Positions 43,847 to 53,780 of a stretch of DNA of 64,000 nucleotides are shown here, in pieces. Source of the DNA: Lyngbya sp. PCC 8106 (lineage in GTDB: Bacteria; Cyanobacteriota; Cyanobacteriia; Cyanobacteriales; Microcoleaceae); contig NZ_AAVU01000004.1 in assembly GCF_000169095.1 (NCBI RefSeq), positions 175,125-239,124 of the forward strand, read 5' to 3'. A program made the position numbers and the translations under genes. The notes below the pieces were generated by a model. That model searched no databases and was not told the DNA's origin. It worked only from the letters and a program-made list of their open reading frames with translations. The stretch's first letter is position 1, and each line of letters opens with the position of its first letter.

Positions 43847-45277
43847 TCATTCTTTTTGGGGTATCGAATGACGAGTTAAATCCAGTTTGGCTTGTAATTC
43901 AGCTTTAATGCGATTGAGGATAGACGTCTCATCCAAAGAAGCAAGAATCCGTTTAACGACAGCTTTTGGCGCCTCATCTCCCCAAGACGCACCATTCGCA
44001 AGGTAAGTTTTCGTGACCTGTCCAATCCCATAGGAAGAAACCCCAGCAACACCCGCTTGTGTAATCGCCACCGACATATAAGGAATTAACGTAGCACCTC
44101 CCGTCATCGGTGCGGTCACTCCTAATAATCCTTTTAAAGAACTTAAACCCAAATTCGCCACTAATTCACTTGCCGTAATTCCACCCATACCAATCGCAAT
44201 TTTTTGTAATAAATCAATTGCACCTTGTTGGGTCATAGAAATCCCATATAATTTAGATAAAGTCAGGATCATACTAATATCAATAATCGCTCCACTTACT
44301 AAGTCAATAATCGTCATAGGATTTAAGGCAATCGCGACGGCTTTGGTCATCGCTCCATTCCAAATTACCCGATTGGCACTTTGTTCTCGAATCTCCATTT
44401 TTCGCTGTACTAACTGTTCGTTAATATCTCCAGCGTAGAGCATTGTATTGAGTGCAACTAATGATTTTCCTTCCCGATCTAAAATTTCCAGAATTTTGAG
44501 TTTGAGGTGTTCAACTTGGGGTTCAGAACGAGTTAATTGAGGTTGAATACTACCATCAGGACGACGAACTGCGGTCGCAATTAACGGAGATGCCGCAGCC
44601 ATAACAATTTCATCAGGAGACAACAATTCTTTGACCCGATCATCCCGAATTTTATGATAAATTGCCATGCGGTCTGCTTCAGGATATTGGTCAACTTTAT
44701 TAAACACTAATAACATCGGTTTTCCGGCTTCTCGCAGTTGAGATAACGCCTCATATTCAACTTGAGTAATATCTCCCGCAATTATAAATAAGAGTAAATC
44801 AGCCCGTTGTGCAACTTGATGTGCAATTTTTTCTCGGGTTTTTCCATCAACTTCATCAATTCCCGGAGTGTCTATCAATTCAACTTGAGAAATGCGATAG
44901 GAAACCACATCATTTCCCATATCAGAAGTTTGGATAGACGGGTTAGAAACGTGCCAACTTTGGGCTTGAGTCGCTTGAGTCACACCATGAATAGGGCCAG
45001 TTTCAAAGATATTTTGACCTAAAAGCGCATTCAAAATCGAGGACTTACCCCGTCCTACCATCCCAAATACTGCAATTTGGACGCGAGTTTGTTCGAGTTT
45101 ATCCATCATCGTCTCTAACCCCTGTATTTCCGTTTCGAGTCCGGCTCGTTCCTCGGGGGTTAAATCCAGATGGCCAACAATTTCACGCATCACATCCTGA
45201 GCATCCCGCAGGTTTAACTCCGCTTGAATGTCGGTGAAGTTTAAAATTGTATTGTTAAGTTCGTCGTCTAGGTTCAT
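43847..45277 (-). CDS. Membrane-associated GTPase with DUF697-like C-terminus
   Basis: The GTP-binding domain has G1 GMVGRGKS at residues 72-79, G3 DTPGIDE and G4 NKVD, with G2 Thr candidates between. The first 65 residues are helical and acidic. The C-terminal 170 residues hold several hydrophobic segments (IALNPMTIIDLVSGAIIDISMIL and others) that resemble the DUF697 domain of Era/dynamin-like cyanobacterial GTPases. I use ATG 45277, preceded by GAAAGGA; an upstream start at 45325 is less good. The cellular role is unknown, though membrane remodelling or stress protection is plausible. Confidence 0.88.
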   Translation of the reverse strand: MNLDDELNNTILNFTDIQAELNLRDAQDVMREIVGHLDLTPEERAGLETEIQGLETMMDKLEQTRVQIAVFGMVGRGKSSILNALLGQNIFETGPIHGVTQATQAQSWHVSNPSIQTSDMGNDVVSYRISQVELIDTPGIDEVDGKTREKIAHQVAQRADLLLFIIAGDITQVEYEALSQLREAGKPMLLVFNKVDQYPEADRMAIYHKIRDDRVKELLSPDEIVMAAASPLIATAVRRPDGSIQPQLTRSEPQVEHLKLKILEILDREGKSLVALNTMLYAGDINEQLVQRKMEIREQSANRVIWNGAMTKAVAIALNPMTIIDLVSGAIIDISMILTLSKLYGISMTQQGAIDLLQKIAIGMGGITASELVANLGLSSLKGLLGVTAPMTGGATLIPYMSVAITQAGVAGVSSYGIGQVTKTYLANGASWGDEAPKAVVKRILASLDETSILNRIKAELQAKLDLTRHSIPQKE

Positions 45278-45512
45278 CTGATTCCTTTCAACTCCCCGCA
45301 GTGGGTTCTTTCTCTGCTCTCTCACCCTATCGTATCTTTATAATCTGCTCAAATTTTGATCTGAAGGAATGGATATCCAGTCGGAAAACTGACTTGACAC
45401 TCTCCAGAATAACGGATAATGATATTATTCCTCAACTTCTGTTGATTTTAACTGATGTTGAGTGCTTGTTGAGTGTTTTTATTAATGATCTGGTGAATTT
45501 TTTAAAACTCAA

Positions 45513-46019
45513 ATGACTCCTATCATTCGTTTTTCTCAACCCTCGGATATTTTTCAGCTTACTGAAATTTATAATTATTATATTCTCAATACGGCGATTA
45601 CTTTTGATCTCAAACTGTTTACGGTAGAACGTCGCACGGAAGAATGGTTTGAACATTATTCTTCTACAGGTCGTTATCAGTTGTTTGTTGCTGAAGTTGA
45701 AGGTCAAGTCGTCGGCTATGCTAGCAGTAGTCGTTTTAGAGCTAAAGCAGCTTATGAAACGTCTATAGAAACCAGTGTTTATGTTCATCCCAAAACCATC
45801 AAAAAAGGAATCGGGAGTTTACTTTATTCGGCGCTATTTGAATCTTTAAAAACTGAGGATGTACATCGCGCCTATGCGGGAATTACGTTGCCAAATCCAG
45901 CCTCTATTGCGGTGCATCAAAAGTTTGGATTTCAGAGTGTTGGTGTCAATCGAGAGGTGGGTCGTAAGTTTGATCGATATTGGGATGTAGAGTGGTTTGA
46001 GAAGTGTTTACCCTCTTAA
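45513..46019 (+). CDS. GNAT acetyltransferase, phosphinothricin-type
   Basis: The 168-residue product matches the PAT/Bar branch of GNAT enzymes: IRFSQPSDIFQLTEIYNYYI at the start, then ITFDL, GYASSSRFRAKAAYETSIETSVYV, and the acetyl-CoA loop region KGIGSLLYSAL. NPASIAVHQKFGF closes the fold. Such enzymes acetylate the amine of amino-acid analogues such as methionine sulfoximine; the natural substrate here is unknown. It is transcribed alone, divergent from the GTPase gene. Confidence 0.9.
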   Translation: MTPIIRFSQPSDIFQLTEIYNYYILNTAITFDLKLFTVERRTEEWFEHYSSTGRYQLFVAEVEGQVVGYASSSRFRAKAAYETSIETSVYVHPKTIKKGIGSLLYSALFESLKTEDVHRAYAGITLPNPASIAVHQKFGFQSVGVNREVGRKFDRYWDVEWFEKCLPS

Positions 46020-46458
46020 TTTAGGTTGAGAGTCTAGTCGGAAGAGTCATTAGCTGAGTCGGTCGGGTCAATGGCTTGCTGTCTGAGTACACCACATACA
46101 ACTGTATGTATTGATTTTCAGGGATTTGACCGAGTTAACCGCACCACAAACTCCCAAAAAACAATTAACTTTTGTAACTTCTTCCAGAATTCCCGTAAAA
46201 ACCGCCAACCCCATCTGATAGAGAAAGTGAACGGTTAAACCGTTACTAGCTGTTCGAGGATTTAAAACTCGATCAAAGCGAATATTGTCAGCACTGTTCT
46301 CGGCTTCAATCTCAGTCCCATGACTTGCGAGAATCGCTGACCGTCGATGAGAAACAAACAAACCAAAGGTCAAGCTTTATATTCGGCTTGCTCCGGGGAT
46401 TTTTTGTGCAAATTTACCGACAATAATCAACCGACATCTACCCAATAGGAGTATCACG
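46020..46458. other. Gene-poor region with one unrecognised minus-strand frame
   Basis: A frame of 101 codons runs on the minus strand from 46373 to 46068, beginning with TTG and with no ribosome binding site. Its middle (NIRFDRVLNPRTASNGLTVHFLYQMGLAV) looks protein-like and could be the eroded end of a former gene, possibly of MutS type, but I cannot establish this. No other feature is seen. The last 80 bases carry the promoter and GGAGT ribosome site of the next gene. Confidence 0.3.
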
Positions 46459-47502
46459 ATGACGACATATTTAACAACTCGACTCACCAATGATTTTAAT
46501 GATGATACCAATCCTCAAGTGTCAAATCTTGGTGATGTTGTTTGGGAATCTGAGTTTTCTTTCGGCGATCGCGATCTCGGTTATTACAATGGTATTACCG
46601 AAGAAGTAACAACCATTGCTAATGATTTTAATGATGAAACCAATCCTCAAATTTCTGAATTTGGTGATGTGGTCTATGAGTGGGAATTTAGCACTGGGGA
46701 TTCAGATATCCGCTTCTATGATGTGCTTGAGGATTCGACGAGGTTTCCTGCTCCTATAGGCATTGACCAAACTAATCCTCAAATCTCAGGGAATCGGGTT
46801 GTGTATGAACATGAGTCCACTTCCTCTAATACAGACATCTATTTATATAATGACTTTACCCGCACAAATACTCCGATTGCCCAGACATTTTTTAATGAAG
46901 TCAATCCCCAAATAGCAGGTAATTTCGTTGTTTATGAACGGGAAATTAGTAATTCTAACACGGATGTTTACCTCTACGACGACTTAACCGGAATCACCAT
47001 TCCGATTTCAACTACAAGCCGCAATGAAACCAATGCCCAAGTTTCTGAATCTGGAGATGTGGTTTATGAGTTTGAGTTTAGCAGCACAGATTCCGATATT
47101 TATATCCGTGACTTCTTTTCTGGAAAAATTTCCACTTTAGCCAACACTACCAACGATGAAATTAATCCTCAAATAGCAGGTAACTATGTTACCTGGCAGG
47201 CTTGGGATGGTAATGACTGGGAAATCTATCTCCACGATCAACTCACAGGCGAGATCACTGCACTTACCGATAACACTAAAGATGATATCGATCCCCAAGT
47301 TTCCGATTTAGGTTATGTCGTCTGGGAACATGAATTTAGTTCCTCTGATACGGATATCTATCTGTATGATGGTTCAGAGATTGAATTCTTGGCTGATAGC
47401 TTTAATGATGAAGTTAACCCTCAAATTTCCGATAATCATGTAACTTGGGAAGCCTGGGATGGTAATGATTGGGAAATCTACACGGCGACCATTTTTGAAT
47501 AA
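46459..47502 (+). CDS. Eight-repeat TolB-like beta-propeller protein
   Basis: The 347 residues consist almost wholly of eight tandem repeats of about 42 residues. Each has the form (N)DxxNPQIS-G-xVVWExE-SxxDxDIYLYD followed by a short turn, as in NDETNPQIS and DGNDWEIYLHD. The pattern resembles TolB/WD40-like propellers, so a closed eight-bladed propeller is inferred. No signal peptide is visible. It precedes an RTX protein gene by 252 bases on the same strand, so both might be secreted surface proteins. No catalytic residues are evident; a binding role is likely. Confidence 0.8.
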   Translation: MTTYLTTRLTNDFNDDTNPQVSNLGDVVWESEFSFGDRDLGYYNGITEEVTTIANDFNDETNPQISEFGDVVYEWEFSTGDSDIRFYDVLEDSTRFPAPIGIDQTNPQISGNRVVYEHESTSSNTDIYLYNDFTRTNTPIAQTFFNEVNPQIAGNFVVYEREISNSNTDVYLYDDLTGITIPISTTSRNETNAQVSESGDVVYEFEFSSTDSDIYIRDFFSGKISTLANTTNDEINPQIAGNYVTWQAWDGNDWEIYLHDQLTGEITALTDNTKDDIDPQVSDLGYVVWEHEFSSSDTDIYLYDGSEIEFLADSFNDEVNPQISDNHVTWEAWDGNDWEIYTATIFE

Positions 47503-47769
47503 TCATCTAAAACCGAATAGAGGAATCGAACTGGCAAAATTGATTCCTTGGCCTCACTTAACTCTGGGTTGAGTAACTAACCACTTTTTTAACGGGTTAA
47601 AACTGAATAAAAGATGCAGTTTCAATTTCTCAACTAAGTGAGGTGAGGCATTATTTCGGATTGAGAAAAAAGAAAACCAGACAGCCACACTAAACTCCAA
47701 TCGGAAGAAAAATTCTGACTTCAATTCAAGTCAGACACCCTGGGAAAACTTTACTTGACAGCTAATATT

Positions 47770-49815
47770 ATGGAACCCGAAACTCGCTTAGAACTACAAC
47801 CCGAATCCTCCGAAGAAGACACTTCTCTACCCGAATCTCAAACTTCAGAAAGTCCTGAGTTAGAAGATGAAGAAGACTCGCCCCTACTTGATCCACAACC
47901 CGAAATTGCTGAGAGTGGAGAATCTGATTCCGCTTCCAATGCTGAAGATTTGTCGGAGAGTGAACCCCGATCTCCCGTTGAATCTTCTGAGGATGAATCC
48001 AAAGAAACCCCTGCATCTTCTGACCCCCAAATTATTCAACCGGAGTCAAAGTCAGGTTCAAATTCCGATGTAGACGTTCCTCCAGAATCCAATACAGAAC
48101 CCGAAACCCGCACAGAAGTCGAACCGGAATCCCCGGATGAAAACACTCCTCCACCCCAATCTCAAACTCCTCAGAGTCCCAACTTGGAGGATGAACAAGA
48201 TTCACCCCTAAACCCCCAACCTGAAATCGATGAGACGGAAGAAGATTCTCCGCCACAAGCGGAGGTTGAACCGCCTGAGAGTGAACCCCGATCTCCCGTT
48301 GAATCTTCTGAGGATGAATCCAAAGAAACCCCTGCATCTTCTGACCCCCAAATTATTCAACCGGAGTCGAAGTCAGGTTCAAATTCCAATGTAGAGATTC
48401 CTCCAGAATCCAATACAGAACCCGAAACCCGCACAGAAGTCGAACCGGAATCCCCGGATGAAAACACTCCTCCACCCCAATCTCAAACTCCTCAGAGTCC
48501 CAACTTGGAGGATGAACAAGATTCACCCCTAAACCCCCAACCTGAAATCGATGAGACGGAAGAAGATTCTCCGCCACAAGCGGAGGTTGAACCGCCTGAG
48601 AGTGAACCCCGAACTCCCGTTGAACCGTCCGAAGATGAACCGAAAGAAACCCCGACAACGACTGACCCTCAAACAACCCCTGAACCCGAGTCAAAATCCG
48701 GTTCAGATTCCAATGTAGACGTTCCTCCACAATCCAATACAGAACCGGAAACTCGTCCCGAAGTCGAACCGGAACCCCCCGATGACACGACACCCGATAA
48801 TCCCCAACCGACTCAACCGGATTCTCAACCGGATTCTCAACCCGAAGATCCCGATGTAGACCCGCCTTCGACTCCGGACAATATACCTGTTGTTGGTACT
48901 CCATCAATGGATGATTTTCCACCGACCACCGAAGAGGAGTCTTTACCCGAACCTGTTCTCACACCCGAACCCGAGTTTGAACCGACTCCTCCAGATATCT
49001 CCGGTTTCACAGTTTTGACCATTAGTGGTACCGATTCCAGCGATAATCTTCTCGGTAGTGACAATGACAGTGAAATTTTCAGAGGATTTTCTGGAGACGA
49101 TATTATCTTTGGTTTTGCACAACCGGATAACTTTTTTGGAGGTGAGGGTAATGACTTGATGTTTGGAAATCAAAATGAGGATTTTCTAGAGGGAAACGAC
49201 GGTAACGATACCGTGTTTGGCGGTAAAGAAAATGATACATTATTGGGTAATGCGGGTGAAGATAGTCTATTTGGCGATCAAGATGATGACCTACTCTATG
49301 GCGGAGAAAATGCAGACTGGCTCAATGGTAATTTAGGGAATGACACCATTAAAGGAGGAGACGGTGATGATTTAGCCTACGGAGGACAAGGTAATGATGT
49401 TCTCGAAGGTGAAGCCGGAAATGACCTCGTGAGTGGAGATAACGGAGATGATGTGTTGATTGGTGCCGATCCCAATATAACTGATGCCGGACAGAACGAA
49501 ATTGATACATTAGTGGGAGGGGTCGGAGCGGATACGTTTGTGCTGGGCGATGAGATTCAAGTTTATTATGATGATGGCGATCTTAATAGCTCCGGTTTAG
49601 AAGATTACGCTCTGATTCAAGATTTCGACAACACTCAAGATATTATTCAACTCGCAGGAAATGCGGAAGATTATCGACTGGATGTTCAACCCGAGGGTTT
49701 ACCTCAAGGAACTGCACTCTATCATACTGTTGGGGGTCAAGATGAACTGATTGCGATTATTCAGGGAACATCTTTCCCTGTTGTGCTTGAAGAAGATTAC
49801 TTTACGTTTGTTTAA
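47770..49815 (+). CDS. Acidic repeat protein with C-terminal RTX calcium-binding domain
   Basis: The first 400 residues are Glu/Pro/Ser-rich low-complexity sequence containing a 107-residue unit repeated nearly perfectly twice and a diverged third time. Residues about 420-590 are RTX nonapeptides of the GGxGNDxLx type (GGEGNDLMFG, GGDGDDLAYG and similar). A beta-rich end with DTFVLGDE and the VVLEEDYFTFV terminus follows. RTX proteins leave the cell through type I secretion and fold on binding calcium. ATG 47770 is used instead of an upstream TTG. No HlyB/HlyD-type genes are nearby. Confidence 0.88.
   Translation: MEPETRLELQPESSEEDTSLPESQTSESPELEDEEDSPLLDPQPEIAESGESDSASNAEDLSESEPRSPVESSEDESKETPASSDPQIIQPESKSGSNSDVDVPPESNTEPETRTEVEPESPDENTPPPQSQTPQSPNLEDEQDSPLNPQPEIDETEEDSPPQAEVEPPESEPRSPVESSEDESKETPASSDPQIIQPESKSGSNSNVEIPPESNTEPETRTEVEPESPDENTPPPQSQTPQSPNLEDEQDSPLNPQPEIDETEEDSPPQAEVEPPESEPRTPVEPSEDEPKETPTTTDPQTTPEPESKSGSDSNVDVPPQSNTEPETRPEVEPEPPDDTTPDNPQPTQPDSQPDSQPEDPDVDPPSTPDNIPVVGTPSMDDFPPTTEEESLPEPVLTPEPEFEPTPPDISGFTVLTISGTDSSDNLLGSDNDSEIFRGFSGDDIIFGFAQPDNFFGGEGNDLMFGNQNEDFLEGNDGNDTVFGGKENDTLLGNAGEDSLFGDQDDDLLYGGENADWLNGNLGNDTIKGGDGDDLAYGGQGNDVLEGEAGNDLVSGDNGDDVLIGADPNITDAGQNEIDTLVGGVGADTFVLGDEIQVYYDDGDLNSSGLEDYALIQDFDNTQDIIQLAGNAEDYRLDVQPEGLPQGTALYHTVGGQDELIAIIQGTSFPVVLEEDYFTFV
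47960..48922 (+). repeat. 321-bp tandem repeat in the RTX protein gene
   Basis: The marker GTGAACCCCGA occurs at 47960, 48281 and 48602, exactly 321 bases apart. The first and second units are nearly identical at base level, while the third diverges within its first third and then loses the pattern. The period is a multiple of three (107 codons), so copy-number change keeps the frame. Confidence 0.92.
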
Positions 49816-50112
49816 TTCCGTTTTAGAAATTGACGATGTGAAGCGGACAGGTTATCTGAAATTAAACAAAAAACAAAAATGGTTTAACCTGTCCAACTTG
49901 AATATGAAATCTAACTTAAAAAGGGTCTTGCCAACGCTGCAAAACCTGATCAAAGTGAGGCATTTTAAAGATGATTTAATGAAATCTAATAAGAATTATT
50001 ATAGCCTCCTCGTCGCTGTTTGCCATTATTTTAACGGGGTTTAGCTTTATTAACGATGACCATAAAGTTAGGGCTTAGAGCAACTCTTTTTGAGGGTTTG
50101 TATGAATGCTCA
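49816..50112. other. Spacer with a perfect inverted repeat
   Basis: GGACAGGTTA (49845-49854) and TAACCTGTCC (49885-49894) form a perfect ten-pair stem with an A-rich 30-base loop. It may end the RTX transcript or serve as an operator. The rest holds no gene; a frame from 49751 overlaps the RTX coding end and looks spurious. Confidence 0.5.
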
Positions 50113-51405
50113 TTAGCGAATAAATGAAAGGTCAACTCGTCCAAAATTAGTGGTTAAAGCGATATTCAAATTTTCCAGAACTTTAATTAACCATTGCACT
50201 CCATCTTGAGTTGTGGATTCGTAATGGTTGAAAATAATGGAAAGTCGCTTTTCTAGATAGGGTTTAACTTTGCGACAAACTAGAATAATTTTTAACAGTA
50301 AACCCACTGTAAAGGTTGGCCCCACATTAGCAATTAAGTCAATGAAGACAAAGTGATTAGGTTTTTGAGGACTCTCGACAATGAGAAAGTTTAACATTTG
50401 ACTACAGGTTCTCAGGAGCAAAAACTCACTAAAAGGTTCATCATCACTATGAGGAATAATCAGTTCTAATTGCTTGTATAGTTTATCACTAAATTGACAT
50501 TTGCTGTAAGCAGAACCGAAAGATTTGGGGTTAAGATAATCATAAAAATCATCTTTGAAATCTCGAAAGGTTGGCGTAAAACTGGAGTGAGTGATAAAGC
50601 GTTGAGCCTTGTCGCGATAAGTCTCTGCTCCTTCTACTTTTCCGACAAATTGTTTTAAAGCACAAAAAAGTTCTCGGTTACTTAAGAGGGTTGGGTTATC
50701 AATAGGAGATTTAATCTTTTTCGCTGCTTCTCTAGAGACTCGTGCAACTTCTGCTCGTCGCCATTGATGTGCTGAATATTGGGATAAATCGAGTTCAAAT
50801 TTTCGCTGCTTTTGAGCTTGAATATTCCGAATCATTTGCTGATGTTCATAGGAACTATAATCACTGAGCAAACAATGGGTATATAAGTAGGGATAGCGAG
50901 GGATTAGGGTTCTTAACGGTTGGCTAGAAAGAGGACGAGAATGACGCCCCGAAGACTGACACAGCACTTCTGCAAATCGCTTTAATGCGGAAAATTGTTC
51001 ACTATGAACAAACTTTTGTGTCAGTTCGTTTAATCTTCTTAAACGTCTTGAGTAAGTGTAGCTACTGAATGTTTTTTCTGCGACTTTATCAAAAAGCGTC
51101 AGTAACTCGTTAATTGCTTCTTTTCGATTAGAAAGGAGTGTATGCCAACGATTGATTAAAATATAGCAGCAACGATTGAGAATGAAGTTAAAATCTTCAT
51201 CCACTTGCTTAGTATTTAAGATTTTCTCTAAAACCTGAGCAATATGGCGATCTGGATATCCAGAACCCTCTATAAATAATAATCGAATGCGTTCGATCAG
51301 TTCCGAAGATCTTTCAACTTCAACTCGTTCGAGTAAGTGATCGTAGAGTTGCTGTTCTTCCGGGGAAATTAACCGACGGTAAGTGCTGACTGACTGTTTG
51401 TTCAT
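50113..51405 (-). CDS. Conserved-looking hypothetical protein, 430 residues
   Basis: I do not recognise this family. The product is basic and predicted almost entirely helical, with many Arg/Leu/Glu residues. There is no signal peptide and no clear membrane helix, though a hydrophobic patch (TFTVGLLLKIILVCR) lies near residue 373. The N-terminal third (LYDHLLERVEVERSSELIERIRLLFIEG) suggests alpha-solenoid packing. Codon use and length argue that it is real. It starts at ATG 51405 with a weak GGTGGATTTG upstream. Function is not assigned. Confidence 0.7.
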   Translation of the reverse strand: MNKQSVSTYRRLISPEEQQLYDHLLERVEVERSSELIERIRLLFIEGSGYPDRHIAQVLEKILNTKQVDEDFNFILNRCCYILINRWHTLLSNRKEAINELLTLFDKVAEKTFSSYTYSRRLRRLNELTQKFVHSEQFSALKRFAEVLCQSSGRHSRPLSSQPLRTLIPRYPYLYTHCLLSDYSSYEHQQMIRNIQAQKQRKFELDLSQYSAHQWRRAEVARVSREAAKKIKSPIDNPTLLSNRELFCALKQFVGKVEGAETYRDKAQRFITHSSFTPTFRDFKDDFYDYLNPKSFGSAYSKCQFSDKLYKQLELIIPHSDDEPFSEFLLLRTCSQMLNFLIVESPQKPNHFVFIDLIANVGPTFTVGLLLKIILVCRKVKPYLEKRLSIIFNHYESTTQDGVQWLIKVLENLNIALTTNFGRVDLSFIR

Positions 51406-51764
51406 TTGAGATCACAAATCCACCCTAAATCATATTCTTTCAGAAGATGGGCTAATTAAACTTTCAAGAACTCGCAAAAATTTTCCGCTGGAGGACATCT
51501 CACTCCAGATCACGTTTACCCCAGGTTAAAACTCTACAACAGACAATATTACAGAACAACAGTCCAGCTTCACTACAATTTTGAAACCAAGGTTGTATAA
51601 ACTAGACTCTCCAATTGTTCAACTGTTGTCTGGCTCCCAAACACCTATAAGTTACTCTAATCAATGCACGAGAAATAAGATAAGTTTGCTTCAGATTCTA
51701 TCAAGATGCCTAAACTCTGAAATAATAATGGCAACTTTACCGTCAAACTCTAAATGTTTCCAGG
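51406..51764. other. Divergent intergenic region before murF
   Basis: In these 359 bases no gene or repeat stands out. TTGAAA (about 51580) and TAGACT (about 51602), 16 bases apart, could be a weak promoter for murF. The murF start itself has little Shine-Dalgarno sequence. Confidence 0.4.
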
Positions 51765-53168
51765 ATGTTCAGCCCTATTACATTAACCCAACTCTCTCAA
51801 ATTTTAGCGGTTTCTTTACCTCCGCAGTGTGACACCCCCCAAGACACTCCAGTGATCGCTATCACGACTGATACTCGTACCCTTCAACCCGGAGAAGCTT
51901 TTTTGGCTTTAAGAGGTGAACGGTTTGATGGTCATCACTTTGTTGAACAGGCGATCGCTCAGGGCGCAGTGTGTGCCATTGTAGACGCAGACTTTACTGC
52001 TGACAATCCAAATTTACCTTTACTCACTGTTCAGGACAGTCTAGCAGCTTACCAGACCATCGCTCGTTGGTGGCGAGAACAATTCACCATTCCCATTATT
52101 GGTGTTACGGGTTCGGTGGGGAAAACAACAACTAAAGAGTTAATTGCTGCGGTTCTCGGTACTCAAGGAAACGTTCACAAAACTCAAGCGAATTATAATA
52201 ATGAAATTGGAGTTCCGAAAACGCTCTTACAATTGAACTCTCATCACAATTATGCTGTGATTGAAATGGCCATGCGAGCCAGAGGAGAAATCGCTTTATT
52301 AACTCAAATTGCTCGCCCTACAATTGGCTTAATTACCAATGTTGGAACGGCTCATATCGGACGACTGGGTTCAGAACAGGCGATCGCTGAAGCTAAATGT
52401 GAATTACTAGCTGAAATGCCTCAAAATAGCGTTGCTGTTCTCAACTGTGATCACCACCGTTTGATGGATACAGCCGCTACAGTTTGGTCTGGAGAAACCC
52501 TCACCTATGGCTTAGAAGGAGGAGACTTACAAGGTGAATTAATCGACGCTCACACCCTCCGCGTTGAAGGTTTAGATTTACCTTTACCTTTACCAGGATA
52601 TCACAATGCGTCTAATTTTTTAGCGGCTTTAGCTGTTTTTAAAATTATTCAAGGTCAAGGTTTATCTCCGACTGAACTGTATACACCTTTACAGACAGGC
52701 TTATCGGTTCAACTCCCAGAAGGACGAGCTAAACGTTACGAGCTTTCTAATGATATTGTGATTTTAGATGAAACTTACAATGCGGGATTAGAATCAATGA
52801 TCGCTGCTTTAAAGTTGTTGATGGAAACCCCCGGTCAGCGTTTTATTGCGGTACTCGGAACGATGAAAGAACTCGGAGAGCGATCGCTAGAATTTCATCA
52901 AAAAGTTGGCAAAATGGCTCAAGAGCTTAATTTGGATGCACTGTTTATTTTAGCAGATGCTGAAGAAGCGATCGCTATGGCAACGGGTGCAAAAGGTTTA
53001 TCTGTTGTTGAAATTGGCAAAATGGAAGTTGAGAATATTCACAATCAAATTGCCGAACAATTAATTGAATTTATTCAACCCGGTGATCGGATTTTATTCA
53101 AAGCGTCTCATTCGGTTGAACTCTATCGGGTTGTAGAAAAAGTGCGAAAAACTCTCGAATCAAATTGA
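51765..53168 (+). CDS. murF: UDP-N-acetylmuramoyl-tripeptide--D-alanyl-D-alanine ligase
   Basis: MurF adds D-Ala-D-Ala to the UDP-MurNAc tripeptide, the last cytoplasmic step in making the peptidoglycan precursor. The N-terminal domain includes TDTRTLQPGEAFLALRGERFDGHHFV. The ATP loop is GVTGSVGKTTTKEL near residue 114, with ANYNNEIGVPKTLL, EMAMRARGEI and TNVGTAHIGRLGS after it. ILDETYNAGLESM and LGTMKELGERS mark the C-terminal domain. The 467-residue length is typical. It stands alone, outside a dcw cluster, as usual in cyanobacteria. Confidence 0.96.
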   Translation: MFSPITLTQLSQILAVSLPPQCDTPQDTPVIAITTDTRTLQPGEAFLALRGERFDGHHFVEQAIAQGAVCAIVDADFTADNPNLPLLTVQDSLAAYQTIARWWREQFTIPIIGVTGSVGKTTTKELIAAVLGTQGNVHKTQANYNNEIGVPKTLLQLNSHHNYAVIEMAMRARGEIALLTQIARPTIGLITNVGTAHIGRLGSEQAIAEAKCELLAEMPQNSVAVLNCDHHRLMDTAATVWSGETLTYGLEGGDLQGELIDAHTLRVEGLDLPLPLPGYHNASNFLAALAVFKIIQGQGLSPTELYTPLQTGLSVQLPEGRAKRYELSNDIVILDETYNAGLESMIAALKLLMETPGQRFIAVLGTMKELGERSLEFHQKVGKMAQELNLDALFILADAEEAIAMATGAKGLSVVEIGKMEVENIHNQIAEQLIEFIQPGDRILFKASHSVELYRVVEKVRKTLESN

Positions 53169-53222
53169 AACTTATTGAAATGCGGACTTTTATTCAAAAA
53201 AGAGCGTTGTCTCTCTCCATCT

Positions 53223-53780
53223 TCATCTAGGAATTGAATCAGATTTGGAGTTTGAGGAAGGTTTATCAAGTTGATCGATGTATTGCCAATACTTAATTTT
53301 GTCATTTTCTAGGGTAAAAATAATCGCATCTTCTGCATAGGAAAGTTCCCCAGTTTCGCGGTTAACCTCACTCCAATTCCATTCTACAGCAACTTGATTA
53401 TCGTTTTCAATAATCCGATTAATTTCAATCTTAACCACAGAATTTGAGGCAAAAAAATCGACTGCCGCTTGTTTAATTTGTTGTTTTCCGTGCAAACGAG
53501 AAGATGAAACAATAAACAGAGAATCTTCTGCAAAATCAGCAATAATTTGGTCAACATCACCCGTTAACCATGCTTCAGCTTGTCTATTCACTAATTGTTA
53601 AATTTGAGAATAATCTGCATTTTGATTAGACATTAATTTATTTTGAGTGTCATTTAAAACAGAATAAAAAACAAGGGGTTCAGCCACAACCAACCTCACC
53701 CCAACTTCCCAAAAAACAAAAACTGAAATCATTAAAACAAATAGCCGCATGATCTCTAACTTAAATCGTTTTGAGATCAT
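53223..53780 (-). pseudogene. SnoaL/NTF2-like exported protein gene with an in-frame stop
   Basis: From ATG 53780 the frame encodes a signal-peptide-like segment (RLFVLMISVFVFWEVGVRLVVAEP) and then SNQNADYSQI, where it meets TAA at 53598-53600. The next codons, in the same frame, continue QLVNRQAEAWLTGDVDQI and a full SnoaL/NTF2-like fold of about 120 residues. A GAA/CAA to TAA change is therefore enough to explain the break. ATG 53780 directly follows the stop of the upstream methyltransferase gene (TAG ATG), which suggests translational coupling. Alternatively the fold is made alone from GTG 53591, or the stop is a sequencing error. Confidence 0.65.

Noticed and set aside
47768..48922. Several minus-strand frames of 80-190 codons in the RTX gene
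   Set aside because: They repeat because the underlying 321-bp unit repeats, and they are shadows of the Glu/Pro-rich coding frame.
49751..50044. Plus-strand frame of 97 codons after the RTX gene
   Set aside because: It starts inside the RTX coding end in another frame, crosses a perfect inverted repeat and has no recognisable sequence.
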